This document shows positions 40,789-53,200 of a DNA stretch of 64,000 nt, piece after piece; position 1 is the stretch's first letter; each line of letters opens with the position of its first letter. The notes under the pieces are model-generated. The model had not been told where the DNA came from, did not search any database, and was given only the letters and a program-made list of their open reading frames with translations. The stretch spans positions 74,791,617 to 74,855,616 of the forward strand of contig NC_087063.1 of the NCBI RefSeq assembly GCF_963678635.1. The letters run 5' to 3'. Source of the DNA: Symsagittifera roscoffensis (taxonomy: Eukaryota; Xenacoelomorpha; Acoela; Convolutidae). Position numbers and translations under genes: made by a program.

Positions 40789-41024
40789 AAGAGTGCCGAA
40801 AACTTAAACTTAAAATAGTTATTTCTGCTTTTTTGCATAGCTGTGGCTGAGCATTATCTGCTACGTGCAGACCATAACTATCTACTTTTTTAATTGTGAC
40901 GACAGAATGTTGCAAGAAGTTCTGCACTAACTCACGTAAGATCAGTTATGCCAAATATAACTCAAGTAACTAGTTGGTCGATCAGTTGTAAAATCAACGT
41001 GCCCTGTAAAATCAGTTGTAAAAT
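40789..41024 (+). repeat. 236-bp direct repeat, copy 2
   Basis: Second copy of the 40126-40361 segment, 663 bp downstream in the same orientation. The intervening 427 bp are unrelated. No coding seen. Confidence 0.88.
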
Positions 41025-41244
41025 CAACGTCACCCTAACTGGTCGTCCATAAAAACATCTGAAGGGTAAATTTGACTATTCAGGGAGAAAATGATAAAAC
41101 ACGCAAAAGACTACATTTTTGGAATAAGTTGATTGATATAGATTCAAACGAAAACTAATCTCAGTCATCATAGAAGCTAGAGTAAATATCTCGACAGTTC
41201 ATAAATCTCGTTTAACTTCGTTTCAGGGCTGAGCTGTTTTTTAT

Positions 41245-44200
41245 TCAGGTGTTGCCGTTGTCCATGTTCTGGAAACTGACTTTGACGTTTCCCTGGTCCT
41301 CCCCCTCCCTTTCTCCGTCCTTCCCATCCTCACAGGTGTTCATGACCTGAAAAAGTGACGATCTATTAGTTATTGAAACCTTTGTTATTTATTAAATTTA
41401 TTTTTTTTCCGACCACTTTTCATTCGGGTGTGTTTTAGTTTTTCTACTTTTTGTTTTCCACGCAAAATCAAGTACTACAAATAAGCGAATAAACAATGTT
41501 TTTGAGAATGCCAATGATAACACGGAGCAAACTTTGTGAAATTTTTTTTACCGTGTTTCAGAAATTCCAAACCGTCGCGAGATCGAACAATTGGCCTGGA
41601 TATGATCCTTTTCAAGAACCTTTAATCTGTGAAAGAATTTGAACCTGTTATTGGTTGACAAAGTAAAAACATTTAAAAACTCGATTTATCATGAGTAATG
41701 GTTTTAAAGTTTATTTTACTAACTTTGTTATCAATGACTAAGAGCAACTAATCCCCGCCTTGCGGGTTTAGTTTAACTAATATGATTATTATGATTATTA
41801 TTGGAAGTTTTGGTCAAAAATTATATATCATAGTAAAGCCCTTGCAATCGGATTCAAATAATTAGGTTCTATTTAAAACTTTTTTTAAAAAAATTAAACG
41901 TCAGCAGTGTAGAGAGAAATCGGGTTATATTTTTGGTTTCGAACCAGGAAAGCAATTTCGAGCGAACAGAGCGAGCGAGGAGGCTTATAATACGCAAGTA
42001 AGACGTAAATACCTATTTACGCAAATATAATATATTAGGCAAAAAGACGTAAAAACCGTTTTACTCTTGCTTTTTTTGAAAGCTTAGTTTTAATCAAGCT
42101 TCCTTCAGCACTTCAAAAAAAATTTAAAAAAATTTACGAAATTTTTTTGTTTTTTTTTGTTTTTCAATTAAATTTTTGATAAAAACCGTTTTTTATTTTC
42201 TACCTCTTTGTTCAGATCTGCTCATAGCTGAACGCACAGAACATTTTTGTGGTCGGAACTTTCTGTGCTACGTGCATAGCAACAAACTATCCCGGTTTTT
42301 ATATCGAATAATCAGCTGGCTAAAACTTTGACTACAATTTCTTACTATAAATACTGCATGTTCTCGGCTAAAATTCTCAATTTATGATTTTTGATTCAAC
42401 ATTCAATGTCGAGAAGCAATAATAAGCGCAAAATTATAACATACCCGGTTTTTTGCTCAAAACATATCTAAGCAATAAGCTAGCTAAGACAGAAATTGTT
42501 TTGTATGCTTTGCATGCATATTTTTTCTTGATTAATTTTTGTAGTAAAACTTATATCGCGTTTGAAACATGCTTTATTCGTGTTGTCGTATTTCAAAAGT
42601 CGTGGTCGACGTTGAGTCTTAGCGGGGGAAACAATGGGTGTTTTGTCCCATGGGAGGGCTGGAGTTTTTTTCCTGTTGGGGATTCCGTTCTATGGGGACT
42701 TTGTCCGCGAGTATACCTGCATCATGGCCGCTGGGTTGCCGCCTGCTCCCGTGCAGAGGAGCTGGTGTCCCTCGTCCTGGTTATCATAGGGACTCTGGAC
42801 CTCCAAGTGGGACACCACCAGTCCCAGCAATTCCTCCGCCTTCCGCATCGACTCATTCAGGGACTTGATTCTGAAAAAAAAAACTTCATAGTTCAATAAT
42901 TAAGGGTTCAACAATCTATAAAAAATATACAGAGAAAAATGAGTTTAACTTACAATTAAGTTTGGGCTTGCTCTAAAAACTTTAATTTGAAAGCATTACC
43001 GATGATCTTCATTTCTTAAATTCAATGTTTTCTTCTGTAGTATTTTGTTTTAGCTGCTTTCTTTCAAAAATGTCAGCTCACCTGCAGTGGTTTTTCTCAT
43101 TCTCGTAGTGAATTTGTTTGAGTAGTTTCATGTTCTCTGCCTCATCCGTCCCTTTCAACGACTCCAACATCTTGCGCTTCTGACAAAAACAGAAAAATTT
43201 ATCAAGTATTCAATACAGAACAGTAGTGCATGTGTATTTGATTACTGTAAAATCAGCTCAGAAAGTTCCGACCAGTTTTTTTGCAAAAAAAACAAGAATT
43301 TTTTTTTTAAATCAAACTTTTTTCGTTTTTTTTTTTCGATTTACAGAATTTCTAAATTTTTGCTTGCTAAGTTCCATAGGGACGAAGTTGTCTATTAAAT
43401 TCCATTCATTTTGCACCATTCTGCGCTATTAGTTTTCGGTACCGTTTGTTATCGACTACCCTAACCACCAATTCTGGTTGACAAAGTTTTCTATGCATTC
43501 TTCTCTGAGTTATTTTTAGGACAGCCAATTCTGGCTGGCAAATGCTTTAACTTTTCTCAATTTTGAAAGCGGCGTTACCGATGAAATCGTACAAATCATT
43601 ACGGATGAAAAGCCTGGCCAATCCTTAAACTTTTCTAAATGGTTTTCTATTTCAGAAATACCCCTTGAAATTTTCTAAAAGCTTTTCTTCTTCATTGATG
43701 TTATGTTTGTGGTAGTTAGTTTCTGTTGTAATAACTGATCACTCACTGATCCGCTGCAGATGATGTCGTTCAGGTAGACGGTATGACTCATTGGGATGAA
43801 AGTGAACTTCTCCAACCCCCACCTCTTCATATGTGCCTCCAGCTGCATGAACAGCGACACCTACACCGAAAAAGGGAACTAAAATGAGAGATTCGGCGCT
43901 ACCAAAATTGTGCATATATAACAAGACTGCTCGTATCAGGGCGAAGCCCTGAATGTTCCGACTGCCTTTTGAGGTTTATGGAGCAGTAATAACATTAAAA
44001 AAATTCATTGAAATAAAACAAAAAGAAAAAATTTTTTTTCTAATATTTGAAATTTTTATGAAAATCATCCCCCCACACGCCATTGTAGTACAAAAGGATA
44101 GATTTCGCTCCTTGTAACAAATCAATTATGGCAAATAAGCTTCTTTTAACCAATTTGGAACGATTTCTAAGACGGATTAACTCTCCGCTTACGCGTTAAT

Positions 44201-47200
44201 AGCGCGAAATATATCGCGCGTTAATTGTCCCGAATTGGCCAAAATGGCAATCTTTAAACCCCCGTAACTCTACGAAAAATGATCACAGGTGAAATATCTT
44301 TTCAAATTTGAGCTCAGGACAACAACACTTTTCGAATGATATAAAAAGATTCCGTCAAAAATGGCTAGTTAAAAAGTCGAAATTTGTCTGAAGAAAAAAA
44401 CCCACCCCGAGCACAAATATTCCGTTACTTTCGTATCGAAAGTCGGAACAATACATAGTTTCTGGAAGTTGCCTGATTCGTAAACGAATTTATTGTTCCG
44501 ACTTTTGATACGAAAGTAACGGAATATTTGTGCTCGGGGTGGGTTTTTTTTCTTCAGACAGATTTCGACTTTTTAACTAGCCATTTTTGACGGACTCTTT
44601 TTATATCATTCGAAAAGTATTGTTGTCTTGAGCTTACATTTGAAAAGATATTCAACCTGTGATCATTTTTCGGAAAGTTATGAGGGTTTAAAGAGTGCCA
44701 TTTTGACCATTTTGACCAATTTGGGACAATTAACGCGCGATATATTTCGCGCTATTAACGCGTAAGCGGAGAGTTAATCCGTCTTAGAAATCGTTCCGAA
44801 TTGGTTGAAAGAAGCTTATTTGCCATAATTGATTTGTTACAAGGAGCGAAATCTATTATTTTGTACGGGGGCGTTCAACAGTGCCGAAGTACAACAGTGC
44901 CGAAAAAGGCTGGAAAATTTCAGATTAATTTACACGCATTTTCTAAAGAGCGGGAATTTACTGACGCTAATTATCAAAGAAAATCACTCCAATTTTGACG
45001 TCAAAATGTCTGTAACTGCAAATTAAACAATTACTTTGGCGCCAAAACGTCTAAATTGCTAAATTTTTTCGCTCAAAATCCTAAAGTTTCACTTAATATT
45101 GTAAACGATCGCTGTTTAATTTTTGATTGCCGCACTTAAATTGATCGGCAACTCAAAAAATGTGCAAAGTAAAATGTATACGTTACAAGTATTCGTTACA
45201 TATAAGCAACAATTTGGCAAGCGGGTTCCGCTAAGAAATTTTGATATGTTTAAAAACGTCCTATTTTGACTCACTGAACCAAACATTCGTCTTATGAACA
45301 CACAGTTTGGCCTCGAAATACTCTCCCAAAACACAACGAAGGAAATTTTTGATTTTAAAAACTTTTTGCGCCGCTGGCCTTCTCCCCTTTTGCCCAAATT
45401 TAATGATCTTCGTTGAACAAAAATCAAGGTCGTACAATAATATTACCAAAGGGAGACCCTTTGGTTGAAAAAGAGATCAATTCCCTCGCAATCCTTGCTG
45501 TCCCCTTATCCCACGCATCGCCCCTCCCTCTCTAAATTCGCCCCTGGCTTGCATGATTAATGAAATTTTAGCACGTAGTTGAAAGAACAGAACGAAAAAA
45601 AATTTCTTTTTGATGTCTTCATTTGATGTCCCAGTGAATGATGACTCACCGTCATCTGAAGGCCCTTGACCTTGGAGTGTGTTTTCAGTTGTGCAATATC
45701 TCCCACCGCCAGACCAATCTAGAGACAGAATATAATTGAAAGTTACCGCCCTTAATGATCATCAGGTAATTATGAAATTATAACAAGTTAAGCTAATTAG
45801 TTAGAATAATTACCGTGAGATTGATGAAGAGTATGCAGACTAGGAGGATGAATGAGACCACGAAACAGAGGTCACACCAGGTCAGAATTCCCGCCTCGTA
45901 GTTTCTAAAAAAACTCAATTTCAAATATTTTCTTTTGAAATGGTATCTAAACTTGGTAATTTCTAAACGATTTATGCTCAGAGTGCTTTGCAATCGAATC
46001 AAGATCATCATCGAAATATTTAATTATAATTTTTTTTCTTGTGTTTTTATTGTTTTTTCACATGTATATGCTTTTTTTCTCATCTATTTCTGTTTCACAT
46101 GACTGACCCATGGAAATTATCAGATGATGGCCTCTTACCTGATGAAAGTGACAGTCATGTCGATCTCGCCTAGCATCATGGAGAACACTTTGGCCAGGGC
46201 GGAGGGGAAGGAGGCGAACGAGAAGTTCTGCAGCTCCTCCACTGAAGTGTACTCCAAACCTCTGCAGCAGTGAATAAACATATTAGAAATTTGGCGTTAA
46301 TAACTTTTAAAACTTTTCCTGAAAAAAAAACAAAAAAAATTACCAACACGACCTGCATAAGTGTCTTCATAACGCTAAATGACACATCGTCTCCTATTAT
46401 GAACTTTTATATCGAACAAAATAAATAAAGGAATCTCCTCTTAAAACAAAACTATTACTCGTTATATTCATTTTGCTGCCATTAGTGTTCAAACTTTTCA
46501 ATGAGCTGAGATACCTTTGATAGGAACATTACGCTACTCATGTAGCAATTTGCCATTCGTGCTAAATATTTCTGCTGCTGATACTTACTTAAGAAGTACA
46601 TCCATTTTGGTTGTATTTTTCAATAGGCTGGAAACAATACCGGAATACTAAAAAGAGTGCGATTCTTAGTTTAACCGACAGTGCAAGAGAACTGAGAATT
46701 AATATAGAGTTAGTTTTAGTGATAACTATACCCGAAAAACACGAGAAATCCGACTGCAAATCCGATCAGGAGGGCAAAGAAGATGAGAATGAGTTTGCAG
46801 GTGGTCACCAGGATCTCGTTGTACATCACCACGTAGATCCCAACTGACGTAAAGCTAGAAGGAAAATCACATCTGTGAACTGTATGAAATTAATTTTGAA
46901 TCTCATTTATGTTTTGAAGTCACTTTGACATACCTGCCAGAAGCGCAACGACTTTTGGATCTGAAAGATTTCAGTCACTGTTCCTAATTTTACTGTAACT
47001 CTTAATTCAATTTTAACATTGTACTTTAAACTATTGTCAGTGTAGTTGGGAAATTACCCCTTTTAAACCCAAACTTCTTTCAAACTATCCTTTGTTTGAA
47101 AGTTATCGTCCCTTCTGTCTTAAATTTGTTGTTTAGATGTCTAGGTTAATCTTGTTTTCCGATTTTAGTCGGAATGTTGTGGACTACAATTTTTTGGAAT

Positions 47201-50200
47201 AAATCGTCAAACAAAATCATCAAGATTTGTAGAAAAAGATTTCCAAAAATTTCAAAAAAATTCCAAAAAGTTTGAACTAACAATTATTGCAGAGGATTCA
47301 GTTGTTATGACAAAAGTTATCCATTCATCGGTCAGAAACAGAAAAATCTATCCAATTCCAGAACCACCGCAAGCGACCAAGGACCAAAACCATTGGGCCT
47401 CTAGAAAAGAGAGAAATAAGCAAACCATTCTTGTGCACAAGGAAGTACAAAGTCAGCACAAAAAACAATGGCTTACAGTTGGGACACAATAACAAAAAGT
47501 AGGAATCACAATAACACCTGGCCCTAGGTTAAAAAAAAGGAGAGATTGTTTCGCTCATAAAAGTCCAGGTTAACGGATCTTAGACATGAATTTTGCAAAT
47601 TTCTGGGAAATTCTAAAGACTATTTTTTACTAAACCACAAATTTAACATACGAACCGTACAAGTTATTCGGGTGTAGGCAAGAAGATCACAAATCTCTGA
47701 AAAGTTTAACAAAATTTTATTCGAACTAGCAAAAATTGTATATAAAATGGGAGGTCAGGAAGTGAAATTAGTAAGAGATTTTTCCTTTCAAACATGAAAA
47801 GCGCGGAAACTCAGAAGAAACTGTGCATTGAGTACTTAAACCCGGAACACGTGTTGGCCTGAAAAAGGGACAAAGATTCACGAAATTTCTTTTAAAAAAA
47901 TGAAAAATTCGGTTAGTGATTGTGCCAAAACCATATCAAGAATAAAAGCAAACCTACACTCAACATTGCAGAAAACTCAAAACACCAAAAGTGTGGTACG
48001 CGTTTTAATACAGTGCATCCTACCACATGCCCAGTGAGAGACACAAGTTGTAATAATTGTGGCTGTCAGGGACACTTTGCCAAGTATTGTGAAAGTTCAG
48101 CTAGGAACCAAATAAATGTGATAGAAGCCAATCCGAATGTTCCGGACCAGCAATCCCAACGGAACAACCCTCAAGGCATTTTCGAAATCGAAGCACACCT
48201 GGACGACTTTTCAGTTTTAACTGCGGATGGTGACAACGAAGTGAGTTTTACTAGAGATCGCTGAGAAAAAAAATCAGAACAGCTTTTACACACGACGGAA
48301 ACGAGCAGAAGAAAACATTGAGCGTGACAATTGAAAATTTTAACCCATTCAGAAAAGAAATCCCAAAAGCCAGTCCTGAATCTTTTATGAAAAAAAGTAT
48401 TCTTTGAATTCCAGATATGAAGTAGGTTCTTGAAAATTGAAGCCGTGGACGAGTTTATTATGATGACTTACCAAGGATTAGGAAGCACTATCATAATCAT
48501 CGAAAAGGTTGTGGCGAGAATCCTATCAAAAGGATAGGACACGAGAAATCAGAAATTGTAAATTAATGAAAAGACAGAAAGAGTTTGGCTAGTAAACGAT
48601 AACTTGCCATATCTAGGAATCATGTTTTCGCAACTACAACTAGCAGCAAAACAATAAACTTGAGGTCAAGGTCCAGTCGGATATCTGTGCAGTTGAAACT
48701 CGTAAAACAATTCAACAAAGTGAGTTCAAATTGTAAGTATGGAACAAATATCTAAAACAAAATTTTAGTATCTAGAACTGATAGATCGAATAATTTTTAA
48801 TAAACATCTTTTTGAAGAACAACCGATTCATGTCAAAAGAAAACGGATTCAAATACACTAACTTCTACAAATAAAACAATGTTTTGACCTTTTTTGTAAA
48901 GGTTATAAAGAAAAACTATCTAGATGGGCTTGAGAGCGTTTCATATCACCAATCGCGTTACACAAAAAGAGACAGATCAATCACAATAGCTCCCAAATAT
49001 TTTGTTTTCAGTATCAAATGCCTAACTTGTCTGATTGATTGATATGATAGCAAAAAATCAGCCCTGACGAAAAAATAAATTCTGACTTTTCACCGATAGA
49101 TTTTCAAAAAATAAGACGTACAGTAAATTAACTTTATAAAAATCAGCGAGCAATCAATGCAATTGTAAAATAATGGGAGGAGTTGTAACGCGCTCATATA
49201 GATTTAAAACAGGGTTCTATAGTGTAAAAGACAAGCCCACTTTAGCCATAAAATATGATAAATGCCAGTTTTTAACACTAATATAGAGAAATTTGGATTT
49301 AAAATCTATGCTAAGGGAGTTACCCTCTTGATTCACAAATCTGACGCGATTCAAAAGCTAGAATAACCATTTGTATAAGGGATCTGAAAATGCTGATAGG
49401 TTCAATCAATCAGAGTGACAAATTCATACCAAACTTAGCTTCCTTATCTAAACCCTTCCTTGAATTTTTGCAGAAGAATGAACAATTGAACTGGCTAAAA
49501 GCAAACCAGTTAATTTTGTTTTTGAAAAAAAAATTAAGAAAAAAATTCGTAGCACGGTAGAACAAACTGGAAACAATTTTGAACTGTGATGATTCATACC
49601 TAGGCTTAGGAGCTTCAATAAAAAACAACACCATGGGGGCAATTGGAAGACATTAGCATTTGCTAGTAGATGTTTGAACGTCGCCTTTTACATAACGAAC
49701 AAATTTGAATTGTGGGAATTTGTTTGAGCATTGGATCATTTTAAGAATTATCTACTTGGCCAATAATTTTCAATCCATACAGATCATGAAGCTCTAATAT
49801 GGGCTCTAAGAGACGATAAACACGCCAAAACAGCACCTTCTTGTCTTAGTCTTATCTGGTGGGCTTATAAATTTTTACCATACAATTTTACTGTAGAACA
49901 TTTACCGGGTAAAAAAAGGAATCGTCATTTATTTATGTAAACAAAAATCGACAAAACCCGTAAAACATTTAAAAAATTTCACCGAGTTTCACCGAGTCAC
50001 TGTTCAGGTTTTGGAAAACTAAAGCCTAGATTTTCACGGCCAGAGAATTGAATCAACAAGTAGAGTCGGACGATTTGAAACTATTCACTCTGATTGGAGA
50101 AGCAAAACCTTTAATTTCTCATCAAGTTTTGCTATAAAATACACAATGTCCGATCAAATCAAAAAAAATCCGCCACTCGCAGACAGAACTTCGAAACAAC

Positions 50201-53200
50201 CATGGGTCATTCACAAAGCCCTAAATCAGTAAACTATAAACTTTTCCCACTTTATATGCCGGAAATCTTCGGCACAAGAGTCATGTTCTCTTTCACAAAA
50301 AAAAAGAATTAACCCTAAAACTTACAAAAGCCATCGACGAAGGATAAAAAGAAGACACCTTATGCTAGAAAATCACTACAAACCGTAGCTTAAAAACTTA
50401 CGCTGGCTAAATAATACATCTGGTGGCCGCATATTCGTCGAGATGTTCAAGTGCACGGTGAAAAATGCATTAAATGTGTCCAAGCAGGTAGCAAATTGAA
50501 ACCTGCTCAGAGGTTTTAATTTGCTACCTGCTTGGACACATTTAATGCATTTTTCACCGTGCACTTGAACATCTCGACAGCAAGCAGACAAGGGTAAACT
50601 TGCGCAAGAAGACAAGGGTAAACTACCCATCGGCGGCCACCAAGTTTTCACTATGTGGCCACCAGATGCATTACACTGACAGGCTTTTCACGGCAAACAA
50701 GCCCAGGATATCACGGTGAGTTAGGGATTAAACCAAATTTTCTTAGTTTATAAGTTATCTTTCATTCTGACTTAGGTTCGTTGTTTAACAGTCTAGGTTA
50801 ATAATAAAGAGTTAAGATGTACCACTGGTAACTATTGTATCTAACTAAGGTTAAAAGAGAATAAAAGTATTGGTTGAATTAAATCTGACTGTAGTCTAAA
50901 AAGAGCAACTAGTGATCCGAAGTCCACTGGACTTCGTAGAGTTAACATTGACTGGTCCGTAATTAGATGATAGAGGTCAAGGTTATACCATACTAAAAAT
51001 ACTGAATCACAACATTCCCCACTGCACAAAAATTAATATCTGCCCGCTCATCGATGTAGCCAATATCACACATATACTCCATCTCCCCTCGCTCTACTAG
51101 GGCCAAAGAAGAAACAAAAAGTAACCACGTTTAGCACCAATGGATTTTTACAGAGAGTACAAATTACAATGGAGGTGATTATATGGTAATATATACAGGC
51201 TACTTACAGGTTTACACAGATATCAACACCGAATGTACCAAATGATATGTACAACTGGGGTTATCTAGCATTTGTACAATTAAAGCAAACTAACTAACTC
51301 ACTAACTAGGTTAAAAAAAAGTTTTGGGTTATCCAATGGATAAAAGCTAAAGCAAATACGTAACAAATCATGTTACCATAGTTCAACAGTTCTCAGAGTT
51401 TAGGACCGTAGTGTTGTATCTAGCATGGAAGTTATCTGCCTCTCTTCTTACATCGGTGTCAATGCCCGAGGATATGTCACTGCCGTCATCATCCTGGGTA
51501 TTACTGGTAACTTCTACCAATGGTGGCGATACCCATGCGGTCCTTGTCGCCTGAGAGGAGGGTGTTGAGAGTTGATCTTGTGTGGTTTCAGCAACCAAGG
51601 TCGTATGACGTGGGATCTCATCAATGGGTGTAAGATACAGTACGTTGAATTATGTTGTGGACCCTTTGCGCCGGAAAACGTAATTAGCGGTTCTTCATCG
51701 GAGTCTACTGCACTAATGGTCTCCGTTCCGAGTGTCACTTGGTCGATAAACCGCCTATCACCGTAGAATTTCGGGGGGCCTGGGTTTTTTCTTGCACAAA
51801 GTTTTGAGGATATCGGGGTCTTTGGTGTCTCCACTGTCTTCTCCGGAGAGCTATCCACTCGAATTGGGTCGTCACTTAAGCCCGTTGGTATAGTGAACGT
51901 TGTCTGAGTATTTGTCTGGCTTTTTACGGTACTCCTTGGCTGATCTAAATCACTGTGAAGGTTAACAGTCGGTGTATTACATACAGTTTCCGCTTCCGTA
52001 CCCAAGTAGTCATCAATGACTTTATCCCAAAGGTCTAACTCTAACGAAGAATCTAGGTTATTAATGTCGAATTTTGAACCTTTCGAGCTCGTGATGAATG
52101 TTCTCCTCTTTTTGCCAGTATTTCCACCCGTTGGTGTGTAACTCGTCGAAGGGCCTCCTATATTTGAGTCTCGTCTCTTGGAAGGGGAGTTTCTTTTTCG
52201 CTTGCCTGCTAAATCATTACTATTAATTAGCGAATTCGGTCTTGCCGAGAATGTCTTAGGTGCTGCCGATTGGATTTTGTTAAAAGCTAAGTCAGATTTT
52301 CTTATCACATGTCCGTTGTCTAATAGGACCGTATGTTTCGTGTCTGACAGAGGTTTACTCCCCAGTGGTTTAAAATACGGTTCGCCTTCCCTCCTGTTAA
52401 CTGTTTTCCTAAACCAGTTACCTCCTTGGCTGAAAGGCTTTGACAGTGGGGCTCGCTGGAGATTTCTATGTACTTTGTCAGCAGGGTTGCTCTCATACCC
52501 TCTTTCATCTATTGCTTTGTCTTCCAAATAGCCATCTTCGAACGCGTCGTCAGCACCCCAGTCTTGTGCTCTGTCCTTCGTTAGGATTGATTTCCCCTTA
52601 TCTAAACTAATTGCATGAGAGACCAAAGATTTCCACAACGTATTGGGAGATCTATTAAAATGTTTTGAGAAAGGAGAGCATCCAATGGATGATTGTTTCG
52701 TCGAGCGTATGTTCCAAATGTTTTTCTCAATAGCCGTATTTAAGGATGGTTTTGGACATTGCCAGTAGCTTAGCTTTGACAGTGTAAATGAGTCTTTCTA
52801 CTACTCCATTGGATCTATGATCACCGACCGTAAATAGGATTAAATTAATGTTGTTCTTCTCGCAGAAGTTTCTAAAATCAAAAGAAGTAAAACATGACCC
52901 ATGGTCAGTTCTAATGGACTTTGGAAATCCGTGAAGATGGCAGTAATCTGTCATGAAGCTTAAAATTGAAGAAGTCGAGGTATTGTTTACTACCTTTGCA
53001 GACGGAAACTTTGAAAAGCGATCAAAGCATAACAAAAGGTATTTTGAGTTACCCCAACTCTTGTCCAATGGGCCAGCAAAGTCTAAATCTACTTCTTCAA
53101 TTGGTTCGGTCAGAATCGGTAATTTCTCAGTCTTGTTCGTCCCTAGTAACACTTTTATGTTCTTACCGGCCATTATAGACTGAGTGCAATTCTTTCCTTG

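Larger units (their letters stand above)
39231..41244. other. Intergenic region with a duplicated 236-bp segment
   Basis: No gene is recognised between the calcyphosine-like gene and the convergent TRPA-like gene. The only structure seen is the pair of 236-bp direct repeats. Confidence 0.5.

Noticed and set aside
42453-42899. Plus-strand 148-codon frame
   Set aside because: It is the antisense of a TRPA exon (42717-42870), whose minus-strand reading joins in phase with both neighbouring exons.
50376-50651. Minus-strand 91-codon frame as a gene
   Set aside because: It reads through both arms of the 61-bp hairpin in the element 4 integrase remnant; openness is a by-product of the palindrome.
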